The notes under the pieces: generated by a model
Told to the model about the DNA's origin: nothing
Database searches by the model: none
The model's input: the letters and a program-made list of their open reading frames with translations, nothing else
Part shown: piece by piece, positions 25,997 to 34,825 of the stretch
Layout of the letters: every line of letters begins with the position of its first letter
Numbering within the stretch: position 1 is the first letter of the stretch
Origin: Lachnospiraceae bacterium
Lineage (GTDB): Bacteria; Bacillota; Clostridia; Lachnospirales; Lachnospiraceae
Reading direction: 5' to 3'
Length of the DNA: 62,351 nucleotides
Assembly (NCBI GenBank): GCA_017524035.1
Contig: JAFWUY010000058.1
Location: forward strand, 1-62,351
Position numbers and translations under genes: made by a program

Positions 25997-26404
25997 TTAC
26001 TGATCGAGATATCTCATCTTGGGAGAATCTTTATCAATCTTCTTAAACTCGGTCTTGGGCTTATTGGCGTTAAGAATGCTGTTGAACGAATTGGTCATGT
26101 TCGTCCTGCACCTGTCACAATACTTACCGGATCTGATAGGAGCTCCGCAGGCTTCGCAGTTGAGCATAAGTGCGGAATCCTCGGTGACCTCGAGACGGTC
26201 ATCCCTGAGCCACTGGCGGATCTGGGCGGGATCGACGCTACACGCTTCGGATACCTCGGCAATGCCTACACCCTTGTGTTCCCTTATGTACTCTTTGACC
26301 TCCTGGAACTTGGCCTCGACCGCTTCCCTGCAATTCGGGCAGATAATAGGACCGGTAACATAGTTGAACATCTTGCCGCAATTCCTGCAATTCCTTATAT
26401 TCAT
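25997..26404 (-). CDS. YvyF-like flagellar operon protein (TIGR03826 type)
   Basis: 135 residues from the ATG at 26404, chosen because AGGGAGG lies eight bases upstream; a longer frame would overlap comF. The N-terminus has two CxxC knuckles (CRNCG, then CPNC near residue 24), a central winged-helix-like part (IAEVSEACSVDPAQIRQWL), and a second pair (CEACG and CDRC near 85-100). This arrangement is that of the flagellar operon protein family TIGR03826/YvyF, found next to comF and flagellar genes in Firmicutes. A regulatory or assembly role is assumed in the family but not defined. It follows comF by 16 bases. Confidence 0.85.
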   Translation of the reverse strand: MNIRNCRNCGKMFNYVTGPIICPNCREAVEAKFQEVKEYIREHKGVGIAEVSEACSVDPAQIRQWLRDDRLEVTEDSALMLNCEACGAPIRSGKYCDRCRTNMTNSFNSILNANKPKTEFKKIDKDSPKMRYLDQ

Positions 26405-26420
26405 CCGATAAACCTCCCTC

Positions 26421-27164
26421 CTATACTCCCGTTCCCGAAGCAATGCTGAGACCGTATACGCTCTCGGCACCCGCCTTAAGTAAAGCCCGCGAACATTCGT
26501 CCATAGTCGAGCCGGTAGTATAGATATCGTCTACCAAAAGTACACGCTTAAATTTTACTACATTTTGCCCGCCGGTAAAAGCATTTTTAAGATTTTTCTG
26601 CCTTTCCGAGGGGCTTAAAAGTTTCATCGGTGAAGTGTCCCTGACACGCGAAAGTGCGTCCTTTTCAAACGGTATTCCGGAAAGATATGAAAGACGCTTT
26701 GCAACCTCCGCAGCCTGGTTATAGCCCCTCTTCAGGAGCTTCTTTTTCGAGACGGGAACGGCGGCAATGATGTCAGGCTTTACTCCATGCATATAATCTT
26801 CTAATTGACTATATGTCAAATAAGCAAACACATCCGCATATTCGCGTCTTCCGAGGTATTTGTACCTGTACATCGCTTTGCTTACGGGACCGTATTCGAA
26901 TGCGCCGCGGCTTCTTGCGAAAGCATGGGAAACCCTACCGCAGTCGGAGCACAAACGGCGGCCGGCACTTATCTTCTTTCCGCATTTTTCACAGAAAGGA
27001 GCATTTATCGGTTTTAAGGTTTTAAGACACGAAAGGCATATCCTCTCGGAACTTGGCCAGACCGGCCTGTCACAGACGGGACATCTGGACGGATAGAGAA
27101 GCGTCTCCGCTTCAGTGAGCGCACGCTTCAAGAAGCCTTTCGGCAAAAGAAGAAAATCTTTCAT
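26421..27164 (-). CDS. comF: ComF family phosphoribosyltransferase-like protein
   Basis: 247 residues. The N-terminal zinc-ribbon region has four CxxC pairs (CPVC, CLSC, CEKC, CSDC). The C-terminal phosphoribosyltransferase domain carries LLVDDIYTTGSTMDEC, the PRPP-binding loop. ComF is needed for uptake of transforming DNA in competent Gram-positive bacteria. The ATG overlaps the end of recD2 by 53 bases; AGAGG is five bases upstream of it, and there is no later in-frame methionine before the zinc ribbon, so the overlap seems real. It sits between a recombination helicase and a flagellar operon protein. Confidence 0.93.
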   Translation of the reverse strand: MKDFLLLPKGFLKRALTEAETLLYPSRCPVCDRPVWPSSERICLSCLKTLKPINAPFCEKCGKKISAGRRLCSDCGRVSHAFARSRGAFEYGPVSKAMYRYKYLGRREYADVFAYLTYSQLEDYMHGVKPDIIAAVPVSKKKLLKRGYNQAAEVAKRLSYLSGIPFEKDALSRVRDTSPMKLLSPSERQKNLKNAFTGGQNVVKFKRVLLVDDIYTTGSTMDECSRALLKAGAESVYGLSIASGTGV

Positions 27165-29346
27165 TACTGCCTCTGTTATCGATCATACGACAGACTGTTT
27201 CGGAACTGCCGAGGATTACGACGCATGATCTCGCCCTGGTGATCCCCGTATAGAGCAGGTTTCTGTAGACAAGCGGAGCCGAAGGATCGAGTATCAGAAT
27301 GATCACTGCCGGGTATTCGCTGCCCTGGGATTTATGGATGGTCATCGCGTAGGACAGGTCGAGTTCGTCGAGTTCGGAGAAAGGATACCTGACAACCCTT
27401 CCGTCATCGAAAAGGACCGTCATGTTTCTCGAAGCCTCATCGATCCTCCTGATCCTTCCGAGGTCGCCGTTAAAGACTCCGCTTCCGGACTGTGCCAGGG
27501 AGCTTAAGGCTTCATCGGTCGTCCATTCGAGCTTGTAATCGTTCTTGGTCTGCATGACCTTGTCGCCCTCACGGAACAGAGTATCCCCGTAGAGGTACTC
27601 ATTTTTTTCGTGCGAAGCGGGATTGAGGACCTGCTGCAGAAATCTGTTCAGTTCGTAAACTCCGAGCGAACCCTTCTTCATCGGAGTAAGAACCTGCACA
27701 TCAAAGGGACCGCATCCGACATATGCCGGAAGCTTATCCGAGATCATCCATCCGATCGTCTGCTTGATCACATTCGAATCATTCCTCTCAAGGAAAATGA
27801 AATCCCTGACAGTGGACGAGAGCTCTATGTGCTCACCCCTGTCGATCTTGTGTGCGTTTATGACGATGCTGCTCGTTTCGTCCTGACGGAAGATCTTCTC
27901 GAGCCTGACCGCCTTAAAAAAAGGACATGAACAGATATCGCTGAGCACAGTTCCGGGACCTACGCTCGGAAGCTGTGAAGCATCTCCCACAAGTATCAGC
28001 CTCGATGCAACCGGCACAGCGGAAAGAAGTGCCTTGAAAAGCATGATATCCACCATTGACATTTCGTCAATAATTATGACATCCGCTTCTATGGGTTCTT
28101 CCGCGTTCTTCTGGAATATGACGCTGCTGCCGCTTTCATCCTGTATGGATGCAACTCCGAGAAGCCTGTGGATCGTCGCTGCCTCATAGCCTGTCGTCTC
28201 CGTCATCCTCTTGGCCGCTCTTCCGGTCGGTGCCGCAAGAACTATATCAAGACCCTGATCAAGAAAATACCTGATTATCATATTTATGGTCGTGGTCTTT
28301 CCCGTTCCGGGTCCTCCGGTCAGGATAAAGAGACCGTTCTTGATGCATTCCCGTACCGCACTTATCTGTAAGGGGTCAGTCTGCATGCCGTTCGCCTCCG
28401 CTATCTTCTCGATATCGCGGTCGATCTTCTCATCCATGCCCGGAAGATCTTTCATCATCGGGATGTTCTTTTCAGCGAGCATCCTTGCACAGGAAAGCTC
28501 GGCAAAATAAAACGCCGGAAGGTAGATGCGGTCCCTGTCACTCTTAAGCTTGCCCGCATGGATCATATCCTTAAGCGATCCCGCCACATCCGCATGCTCC
28601 TCACCGAGCAGCTCCGTGGTAAGCTTTACAAGAATCTCTTCGGGAAGATAACAATGCCCCTCCGCGGATGCATCCGAAAGGACGTACATGAGCGCGGCTT
28701 TACACCTGTCCTCACTTGCGGGATCCATGCCCTCTTTAAATGCGATCTCGTCCGCAGTCTTAAAGCCTATGCCGCGGATATCCTCGGCAAGCTTGTAAGG
28801 GTTTGTGCGAAGGACATTTATATATCCCGGGCCGTAGTTGTCATATATCCTTACAGCCATGGTCTGTGAGATCCCGAGTCCCTGCATCGTCACCATCGCA
28901 TCGCGGAGATCTTTCTTTTCCTCCATTGCGACAGCTATCTCCATGGCTTTCCTTTTGCTTATACCCTTGATCTCGGCGAGCCTTTCGGGTTCCTCTTCTA
29001 TGATCCTGAAGGTATCGTCACCGAACCTGCTGACGATGCGTGATGCAAGCTTTTCGCCCACTCCGCTAACCGCACCGGATGCGAGGTATCTTTCCATCGC
29101 CTGGGAATCGGCCGGAGGGATGATCTTGTACGAGCTCACCTTGAGCTGCACGCCGAAACGCGGGTGATCGGTATACTCACCCGATACCTCTACCGTATCA
29201 CCCTTCGATACATCCGGCATGCGTCCCACCACCGTCTCATCGAATCCATCGGAAATGAGAGCCAGCGCTTTAAATCCTGTTTCGCGGCTCTCAAAGATTA
29301 CGTGGTCCACATATCCTTTTATTGTTGCTTTTTCAGAAAAATCCAA
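27112..29346 (-). CDS. recD2: ATP-dependent DNA helicase RecD2
   Basis: 744 residues, the length of RecD2 proteins that work without RecBC. The N-terminal OB-like part (about 1-80) is followed by helix-hairpin-helix units (IKGISKRKAMEIA, GIGFKTADEIA), then a superfamily 1 motor. The motor shows Walker A GGPGTGKTTT, Walker B VIIIDEMSMVD, LVGDASQLPSVGPG and the C-terminal AMTIHKSQGSEYP motif. It is a 5'-3' helicase involved in repair and fork processing. It starts five bases after the rod-binding protein gene's frame ends, and its C-terminus overlaps comF. Confidence 0.96.
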   Translation of the reverse strand: MDFSEKATIKGYVDHVIFESRETGFKALALISDGFDETVVGRMPDVSKGDTVEVSGEYTDHPRFGVQLKVSSYKIIPPADSQAMERYLASGAVSGVGEKLASRIVSRFGDDTFRIIEEEPERLAEIKGISKRKAMEIAVAMEEKKDLRDAMVTMQGLGISQTMAVRIYDNYGPGYINVLRTNPYKLAEDIRGIGFKTADEIAFKEGMDPASEDRCKAALMYVLSDASAEGHCYLPEEILVKLTTELLGEEHADVAGSLKDMIHAGKLKSDRDRIYLPAFYFAELSCARMLAEKNIPMMKDLPGMDEKIDRDIEKIAEANGMQTDPLQISAVRECIKNGLFILTGGPGTGKTTTINMIIRYFLDQGLDIVLAAPTGRAAKRMTETTGYEAATIHRLLGVASIQDESGSSVIFQKNAEEPIEADVIIIDEMSMVDIMLFKALLSAVPVASRLILVGDASQLPSVGPGTVLSDICSCPFFKAVRLEKIFRQDETSSIVINAHKIDRGEHIELSSTVRDFIFLERNDSNVIKQTIGWMISDKLPAYVGCGPFDVQVLTPMKKGSLGVYELNRFLQQVLNPASHEKNEYLYGDTLFREGDKVMQTKNDYKLEWTTDEALSSLAQSGSGVFNGDLGRIRRIDEASRNMTVLFDDGRVVRYPFSELDELDLSYAMTIHKSQGSEYPAVIILILDPSAPLVYRNLLYTGITRARSCVVILGSSETVCRMIDNRGSNERFSSFAERLLEACAH

Positions 29347-29351
29347 GACCT

Positions 29352-29762
29352 TTAATTCTTACGAGCGTTCATAGACACAACCTGATCTGCGGGAATGGAA
29401 TTTTCATCGAGACCGTAATTGCGGCGGAGCTGCTCGTAAAGCTGCTGCGCAATGCCGAGTCCCTGCTTTTCGGTCGACTGGGAAGAGATTTCCTGAAGAG
29501 CCTGACCTTTGAAATAATCCACAAGATTTTCTGTAGAAGAATCTTTGCTTTCATCGCCGTTTCTTACAACGGTCTTTTCCATGTTCTTAAAGACCTGCTC
29601 GAGCAGGTAGCTTTCGAACTGTTTGCATACGGACATCAGCTCGTCGTCGGTCCTGGCGTTTTCAGCCTTGCTCGACAATGAGTTCGCAAGTTCCGTCGCC
29701 TTAGCCTGTCCGGTAACGGAGGTGTAATAATCTGTAAGATTTGTGATGCCCGACATATCCAT
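29352..29762 (-). CDS. Flagellar rod-binding protein, FlgJ N-terminal type
   Basis: 136 residues. The segment from about 40 to 105 (ELMSVCKQFESYLLEQVFKNMEKTV, then LVDYFKGQALQEIS) matches the Rod-binding domain of FlgJ. The muramidase domain found in proteobacterial FlgJ is absent, as usual in Clostridia. It would cap or scaffold rod assembly. GGAGA lies seven bases before the ATG, inside the end of the flgG gene. It follows flgG by four bases in the same direction. Confidence 0.85.
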   Translation of the reverse strand: MDMSGITNLTDYYTSVTGQAKATELANSLSSKAENARTDDELMSVCKQFESYLLEQVFKNMEKTVVRNGDESKDSSTENLVDYFKGQALQEISSQSTEKQGLGIAQQLYEQLRRNYGLDENSIPADQVVSMNARKN

Positions 29763-29766
29763 TTAA

Positions 29767-30585
29767 TTATCTCCTGAGATTGTTGGCTTCCTCAAGCATG
29801 GTATCGGAAGTGGTGATCACCTTGGAGTTGAGCTCATATGCTCTCTGGGTGGTGATCATGTTGACCATCTCATCCGCAACCTGAACATTGGAGCCTTCAA
29901 GATATCCCTGGTTAACGGTACTCTTTTTGAGATTCCTGTCGGTAGCCTCGTTAATGGGTCTTCCGCTGGCTGCGGTCTCCTTGAAAAGGGTCTCGCCTTC
30001 ACGGCTTAAGCCCACGGGGTTATTGAACTGCCACAGTCCGATCGTCTTGCCGATGGGCTGGGGATTATTCTTTTCATCGGGATAGCAGATCTGTCCGTCG
30101 CTTGTAACGGTGATCCTGCTGGTTACGTACTTCGAATCAAGGATTATGGGATTTCCGCTTGTATCGAGAACGGGATAGCCGTCGCTCGTCGCGAGCATGT
30201 TGCCGCCGTTTGATGCGAGCGTCCATCCGAAGTTACCGTTTCTGGTATAGTAGGTGGTTCCGTCGGCAGCTTTTACACCGAAGAATCCGGATCCGCCGAT
30301 CGCGAATGCGGTAGGTGATTCGGATGCGAAGAACGCGCCCTGTGTGAAGCTTGTATTGAGTGAAGATACTCTTGTTCCGAGACCTACCTGTGCGCTTCCG
30401 GGCTTGGTGTCGCCGTTTGCGGATGTGGTCTTGGTCTGGAGTGTCTGATAAAGCAGGTTCTTGAATTCAACAGACTGGGATTTGAATCCGGTCGTGTTGA
30501 CGTTGGCAAGGTTATTGGCAATAGTATCGAGACTGGTCTGCTGTGCGAGCATTCCGGTTGCGCCGGTCCATAAGCTTCTTACCAT
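29767..30585 (-). CDS. flgG: Flagellar basal-body rod protein FlgG (FlhP-like)
   Basis: 272 residues. It shows the rod/hook N-terminal signature SLDTIANNLANVNTTGFK, the central D1 region (AIGGSGFFGV) and the C-terminal coiled motif VQVADEMVNMITTQRAYELNSKVI. The distal rod protein is exported and polymerises between membrane and hook. AAGGAGG lies five bases before the ATG. The order MreB-like gene, FlgF-like, FlgG-like corresponds to mbl-flhO-flhP in Bacillus, so FlhP is an equally good name. Confidence 0.93.
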   Translation of the reverse strand: MVRSLWTGATGMLAQQTSLDTIANNLANVNTTGFKSQSVEFKNLLYQTLQTKTTSANGDTKPGSAQVGLGTRVSSLNTSFTQGAFFASESPTAFAIGGSGFFGVKAADGTTYYTRNGNFGWTLASNGGNMLATSDGYPVLDTSGNPIILDSKYVTSRITVTSDGQICYPDEKNNPQPIGKTIGLWQFNNPVGLSREGETLFKETAASGRPINEATDRNLKKSTVNQGYLEGSNVQVADEMVNMITTQRAYELNSKVITTSDTMLEEANNLRR

Positions 30586-30611
30586 ATCTTCCTCCTTAGC
30601 TTTCTAAACTA

Positions 30612-31388
30612 TCAGACTCTGCCTACCTGATTGACTGCTTTTTCAAGAGTCGAATCGATCGTCTGGATTATCTTCTGGTTATTTTCGTACTGTCTTGAGA
30701 TAGTGATCAGGTTTACCATCTCGGTTACGGTCTGCACATTGGATGCTTCGAGGTATCCGCTGTAGAGCTGACCCGATGCCTTCTTGAACTGTGCACCCTC
30801 TATCGGCTCCCAATAGGTCTCGCCGTATTTTTTCAGATAATCGTAATCCTCGAAATCCTGGAGCTGGATGGTTGCGAGGACATTGCCGTCCTGCATTACC
30901 CTTCCCGCCCTGTCGATCGTTGTTTCCTTTAACGGATCGATGGTGATATGTCTTCCGTTGGTATCGAGGAGATAATCCCCTTCGTGAGTAACTATGGTTC
31001 CGGTTTCGTCGAGCTGGAATTCACCGGCTCTCGAATACTTGGTACTTGTCTGTCCGGCCTTGTTGGTAAACTCTATTGCGAAGAATCCGTCTCCGCCGAT
31101 CGCGATGTCATAGGTGTTGCCGGTGATCCGAAACGACCCCTGGGACCAGTCGGTGTAGTTCTCACCGATCTTGACACCTCTGCTGTTATAGCCTTCTCTG
31201 GTTGCGAGATTATAGCCCACCGTCGAATCCTTGATCTTAAGATCGAGTACTTCATCAAATGTCTGGCTGGTTGAACCTTCCTTCTTATAGCCGACGGTCG
31301 TGACGTTGGCCATGTTGTTACTGAGAACATCCATACGGTTCTGCTCGTTGATCATTCCCGTATAAGCTGTATATAATCCCTTGACCAT
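30612..31388 (-). CDS. Flagellar rod/hook protein, FlgF/FlhO-like
   Basis: 258 residues with the conserved N-terminal rod helix (MNEQNRMDVLSNNMANVTTVG-like; key residues N18, L22, N25, N26), a central DIAIGGDGFFAIE block and the C-terminal VQTVTEMVNLITISRQYE signature. It is shorter than hook protein FlgE and pairs with the FlgG-like gene downstream, matching FlhO in the mbl-flhO-flhP arrangement. GGAGAGGA lies five bases before the ATG. It follows mbl by 62 bases. Confidence 0.9.
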   Translation of the reverse strand: MVKGLYTAYTGMINEQNRMDVLSNNMANVTTVGYKKEGSTSQTFDEVLDLKIKDSTVGYNLATREGYNSRGVKIGENYTDWSQGSFRITGNTYDIAIGGDGFFAIEFTNKAGQTSTKYSRAGEFQLDETGTIVTHEGDYLLDTNGRHITIDPLKETTIDRAGRVMQDGNVLATIQLQDFEDYDYLKKYGETYWEPIEGAQFKKASGQLYSGYLEASNVQTVTEMVNLITISRQYENNQKIIQTIDSTLEKAVNQVGRV

Positions 31389-31450
31389 AAATCCTCTCCT
31401 GAGCTGTCTGCTGTACTTTAGGCCTCAGAGCATTACCCGGACCGAAAGTC

Positions 31451-32449
31451 TTACTCGATGGAGCTTCTGAAGGTTGAGATGAACTCGACATACTTTCCGG
31501 TACCGATGGCAACCGCGGTCATGGGATCCTCAGCTGTCATACAGGTGATTCCGGTACGGTCGGTGATGAGATCTTCAAGTCCTCTGAGGAGCGATCCGCC
31601 TCCCGTAAGAACGATACCGCGGTCTGCGATATCTGCGGAAAGCTCGGGGGGAGTTCTCTCAAGCACGGAGTGGATAGCCTCAACAATGCTGTTGGTGGAA
31701 TCCTCGAGTGCCTCTTCCATCTCTTCACTTGTAACCTCGATGGATGTGGGAAGTCCCTTTACGATGTGACGGCCCTTTACTTCCATCTTGTCGACTTCAG
31801 GTCTTCTGAAGCATGTTCCTATCTTGATCTTTACATCCTCAGCGGTTCTTTCACCGATGCTGAGGCTGTGATTCTTTCTCATGTACTTAACGATCGCATC
31901 GTTGAAATCATCTCCGGCAACCTTAAGAGATGCACTCTCTACGGCACTTCCGAGTGAGATGACTGCGATATCGGTGGTACCGCCGCCGATATCCACGATC
32001 ATATTTCCACAGGGCTTGGAGATGTCGATTCCCGCACCGATTGCTGCCGCGATGGGCTCCTCGATGATAAGGGTCTCTCTTGCGCCTACCTGATAAGCCG
32101 CATCTTCAACCGCCTTCTTCTCGACCTCGGTAACTCCCGAAGGAACGCAGACGGCAATCCTGGGCTTTCTTAAAAGTCTGTGTCCGACTGCCTTCTGTAC
32201 GAAGTATTTCATCATCTTCTCGGTTACCTGGTAATCCGAGATGACTCCCTGCTTGAGAGGTCTTACCGCCACGATGTTCGCAGGTGTACGTCCGAGCATG
32301 AGCCTTGCGTCTTCACCGATAGCCTTGACCTTCTTGGTGTTCTTATCTATTGCTACGACTGAGGGCTCCTTGAGGACAACGCCCTTGCCCTTTATATAAA
32401 CCAGAACGGATGCCGTTCCGAGATCGATGCCAATGTCCAGTGCTGCCAT
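31451..32449 (-). CDS. mbl: MreB-family actin-like cell-shape protein (Mbl)
   Basis: 332 residues from the ATG at 32449. The frame is open for a further 57 codons upstream, but that part is a translation of promoter and repeat sequence, and AAAGGGG precedes the chosen start. Actin-like ATPase motifs are GIDLGTASVLVY (phosphate 1), VDIGGGTTDIAV (phosphate 2), EEPIAAAIGAG (connect) and VLTGGGSLLRG (adenosine). MreB-type filaments organise lateral cell-wall synthesis. The flhO-flhP-like genes directly downstream favour Mbl over MreB. TATAAT at 32500-32495 on the minus strand is a likely -10 box, giving a leader of about 40 bases. Confidence 0.93.
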   Translation of the reverse strand: MAALDIGIDLGTASVLVYIKGKGVVLKEPSVVAIDKNTKKVKAIGEDARLMLGRTPANIVAVRPLKQGVISDYQVTEKMMKYFVQKAVGHRLLRKPRIAVCVPSGVTEVEKKAVEDAAYQVGARETLIIEEPIAAAIGAGIDISKPCGNMIVDIGGGTTDIAVISLGSAVESASLKVAGDDFNDAIVKYMRKNHSLSIGERTAEDVKIKIGTCFRRPEVDKMEVKGRHIVKGLPTSIEVTSEEMEEALEDSTNSIVEAIHSVLERTPPELSADIADRGIVLTGGGSLLRGLEDLITDRTGITCMTAEDPMTAVAIGTGKYVEFISTFRSSIE

Positions 32450-32494
32450 TTCTTTAAAACCCCTTTCGGATAAATCTACATAAATAATCAATTT

Positions 32495-32500
32495 ATTATA
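32495..32500 (-). promoter_or_regulatory. Candidate -10 box for mbl
   Basis: TATAAT on the minus strand, 45 bases upstream of the mbl ATG and between it and the structured repeat. The -35 position has no good match. The 525-base gap between mbl and the HD-GYP gene holds this promoter, repeat copy 2 and a hairpin terminator. Confidence 0.45.
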
Positions 32501-32555
32501 TCCGATTTTACCGAAAAATAACAGCGTTTTTTGTTGACTATTAGTCATGGGAATA

Positions 32556-32782
32556 GGCGCCGGGCTCATATATATGTTTCTGTTCATGAGCGTTGCGCCG
32601 GGCATTTCTAAGGAATGCATATACCCTATACCAAGTCACGGTGTCGCTCGCATAAGACATCCTGTCTTAGTGCTCGCTGATTTCGCCATCCGGGCGAAAT
32701 CCCACCTGGTTTATATTTGCATTCCTAAGAACTGCCACGACTCACTATATATTCACAGAAACATATATATGAGCCCGGCACC
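32556..32782. repeat. Structured inverted-repeat element, copy 2
   Basis: A 227-base element with the same plan as 16583-16807. Outer arms 32556-32583 and 32755-32782 pair over 28 positions with one mismatch, including 25 consecutive pairs. Inner arms 32601-32619 and 32718-32736 carry the TTTCTAAGGAATGC-type motif. Inside are hairpins at 32653-32669 (seven-base stem, loop TCC, extended by GCA/TGC) and 32679-32701 (nine-base stem, loop ATCCG). Compared with copy 1 the stems differ on both sides in a compensating way while the loops ATCCG and TCC are kept. It lies upstream of mbl and downstream of the HD-GYP gene. Confidence 0.8.
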
Positions 32783-32810
32783 TTGCCGAAGACTGCAGAA
32801 TGCAAATAAT

Positions 32811-32847
32811 AAAATGCATGGAAAACAAAGTTGCTTCCATGCATTTT
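32811..32847. terminator. Hairpin, probable bidirectional terminator
   Basis: Perfect 13-base arms (32811-32823 and 32835-32847) around an 11-base loop, flanked by A-rich sequence on one side and TTTT within the other arm. It lies about 130 bases after the stop of the minus-strand HD-GYP gene and just outside repeat copy 2. Confidence 0.55.
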
Positions 32848-32974
32848 GAGTATAGTTATCCTTTACATGATGTATATCGGATAAATTGATGAGTTAGTTT
32901 AGAGGTGGAAGGAAAAAAGTTGGGGACCGGGTACGAGACCGATACGGTGCAGGTATGGGAGGATAAGGAACGTG

Positions 32975-34687
32975 TCAGGCCTGGTTTTTGTAGTATTCCT
33001 CGAGCTTCGGGCGGGCGTTAACATAGATCTTCTCGAGGGCGGGATCGAACTGGGTGCCCATGCCCTCCATTATGATGCGGTCAGCCTTTTCGAAATCAAA
33101 AGCATCCTTGTAGACACGCTTTGAAACGAGGGCGTCGTAAACATCGGCGATTGCCATGATACGTGCCTCGACAGGAATATCCTCACCCTTCAGTCCTTCC
33201 GGATAGCCGGATCCGTCCCATCTTTCATGGTGGTAATGAGCGACGTTTTCCGCAACTACCTTGAAGGATTCGTCATCGGTATTCAGAAGGATCTCGTGGA
33301 TAACACGCGCACCCTCGGCGGCGTGCTTTTTCATCTCATTATATTCTTCGTCCGTGAACTTGCCGGGCTTTCTTAAGACCGCATCGTCGACCGCAATCTT
33401 GCCGAGATCGTGCATGGGAGCCGCCTTAATGACGTCACCGCAGAATTCCGGATCGAGATCCATGGCTTTTTCCGCAAGGATCTCTTCGATGAGGATCCTT
33501 ACTCCTTCGCTGGTACGTTTGATATGACCGCCGGTTGAATTGTCCCGGCTTTCAACCATCATCGCAAGACTCATGATCAGATTATCGTGCATCTCAACGA
33601 TATGAGCAGTCTTTTCATTGACCTCGCTCTGCAGTTTTTCGTTATATGTATCGAGCAGGCGGATGTACTTTCTGTTCGCGGTATCATCCGTGAAGGTGAT
33701 GATATATCCCCTCTTCCTGCTGCCGTCGTACAGATATCCCACATCCGCATTAAAGATCCTGTCATCATCGGGATTTCCGGATTCGCTGTGAAGCGTAAAA
33801 AGGGATGTGTTTTCTTTTTCATCCTTTTCGAATTTATCGATGAAATGACGGATCTTTCTTTCCGAGGGCTTATATCCGAGCACTTCGTCGATGATCTTGT
33901 CCTCGAGCTCGGGAATTATCTTCCTTGCCGTGGAATTGCATCCGAGAAATTTCCTTCTGAAATCAACGGACATATATCCGATCTCACGGTCGCGCAGCAT
34001 CGAATCGATCACGGTGTCACTGACGTTGTAGAGATTGACTCTGTAGGCGATGACAAGATAGATAACCTGGGCAAGGACATAACCGGCAGGCACAAGCTCG
34101 ATGCCGGGAATTATTTTCCTGAGGACGAAAAAGCATAGAACGGTTATGACATACGGAAGAACAAGAAGGCTGAGGACCGTCCTTGAAACCTGTCTCTTTT
34201 TGATCCAGGTATAAAAGATGGCCGACATGCCTATCACAAAAAAGACAAAGTACATAACGTATATCGCGGTATGCGCGGGGCCGTAATCCTTGGTCAGAAC
34301 GCCCTGCCCGTCCACAATCTCGAAGGATACATTTCTGTAAAAAGAAGTACCGAAGCCGACGTTCAGTACAGGTGCATATACGGCAGAAATGACGAGGAAC
34401 ATTGCGGTCCTCACCCATTTTCCGATCTCTATCCTGCACAGATTGAAGATACTCTCCACTATGAAAAGCTGCAGGAAACATGCTCCGAGATAAATGATCC
34501 TCTGTGCAAAAAGAGCTTCACCCAGAGACTTCGCCACGCCCGAAAGAAAATATCCTATGCACGCGACAGGCACGAACGTAAAGATCAGCGTAAAGTTCGT
34601 ATCAAAATGCTTATGCCACATGTACATGTATATGGTTGTGCAGATAAGCGACGCCACAAGAAAAACGCCGTAGAGAACCGTTACCAA
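32975..34687 (-). CDS. 7TM-type sensor with C-terminal HD-GYP phosphodiesterase domain
   Basis: 570 residues. Seven hydrophobic helices span about 5-215, like the 7TM N-terminal domain of some histidine kinases. A PAS-like segment follows (about 225-340), then a coiled linker and an HD-GYP domain with His426-Asp427 in MHDLGKI and HHERWDGSGYP at 486-496. HD-GYP enzymes hydrolyse cyclic di-GMP; both metal and GYP motifs are complete. The start is a TTG at 34687 with GGAGG nine bases before it. That ribosome binding site lies inside the short frame 34681-34824, so the two are translationally linked. It is physically separate from the other c-di-GMP gene at 58287. Confidence 0.88.
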   Translation of the reverse strand: MVTVLYGVFLVASLICTTIYMYMWHKHFDTNFTLIFTFVPVACIGYFLSGVAKSLGEALFAQRIIYLGACFLQLFIVESIFNLCRIEIGKWVRTAMFLVISAVYAPVLNVGFGTSFYRNVSFEIVDGQGVLTKDYGPAHTAIYVMYFVFFVIGMSAIFYTWIKKRQVSRTVLSLLVLPYVITVLCFFVLRKIIPGIELVPAGYVLAQVIYLVIAYRVNLYNVSDTVIDSMLRDREIGYMSVDFRRKFLGCNSTARKIIPELEDKIIDEVLGYKPSERKIRHFIDKFEKDEKENTSLFTLHSESGNPDDDRIFNADVGYLYDGSRKRGYIITFTDDTANRKYIRLLDTYNEKLQSEVNEKTAHIVEMHDNLIMSLAMMVESRDNSTGGHIKRTSEGVRILIEEILAEKAMDLDPEFCGDVIKAAPMHDLGKIAVDDAVLRKPGKFTDEEYNEMKKHAAEGARVIHEILLNTDDESFKVVAENVAHYHHERWDGSGYPEGLKGEDIPVEARIMAIADVYDALVSKRVYKDAFDFEKADRIIMEGMGTQFDPALEKIYVNARPKLEEYYKNQA

Positions 34688-34824
34688 AGCATGAAACCTC
34701 CGGAAGCAAAAATTTCCATTTGTGTAAAATCAAATCCCATCAAAACTGATGCGACTCCGCATATGATCACACCCGCAAAGAAAAAAACCAGGCCTGTGAT
34801 GAGCCAGCTTGTAGATTTCTTCAT
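34681..34824 (-). pseudogene. Short frame, probable remnant of a DUF4097-family gene
   Basis: 47 codons from the ATG at 34824, one base after the DUF1700 gene stop. The product is a membrane helix followed by MGFDFTQME, which resembles the N-terminus of DUF4097 proteins (helix, then GFDF), the usual partner encoded after DUF1700. The frame ends in TAA soon after, and the TTG start of the HD-GYP gene overlaps its end. A deletion that joined the first 45 codons of a DUF4097 gene to the HD-GYP gene is the simplest explanation. It could instead be a genuine small membrane protein or a leader peptide. Confidence 0.5.
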
Positions 34825-34825
34825 C

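Noticed and set aside
32450..32620. 57-codon N-terminal extension of Mbl
   Set aside because: It translates promoter and repeat-element sequence, and AAAGGGG lies before the internal ATG at 32449, where the family N-terminus begins.
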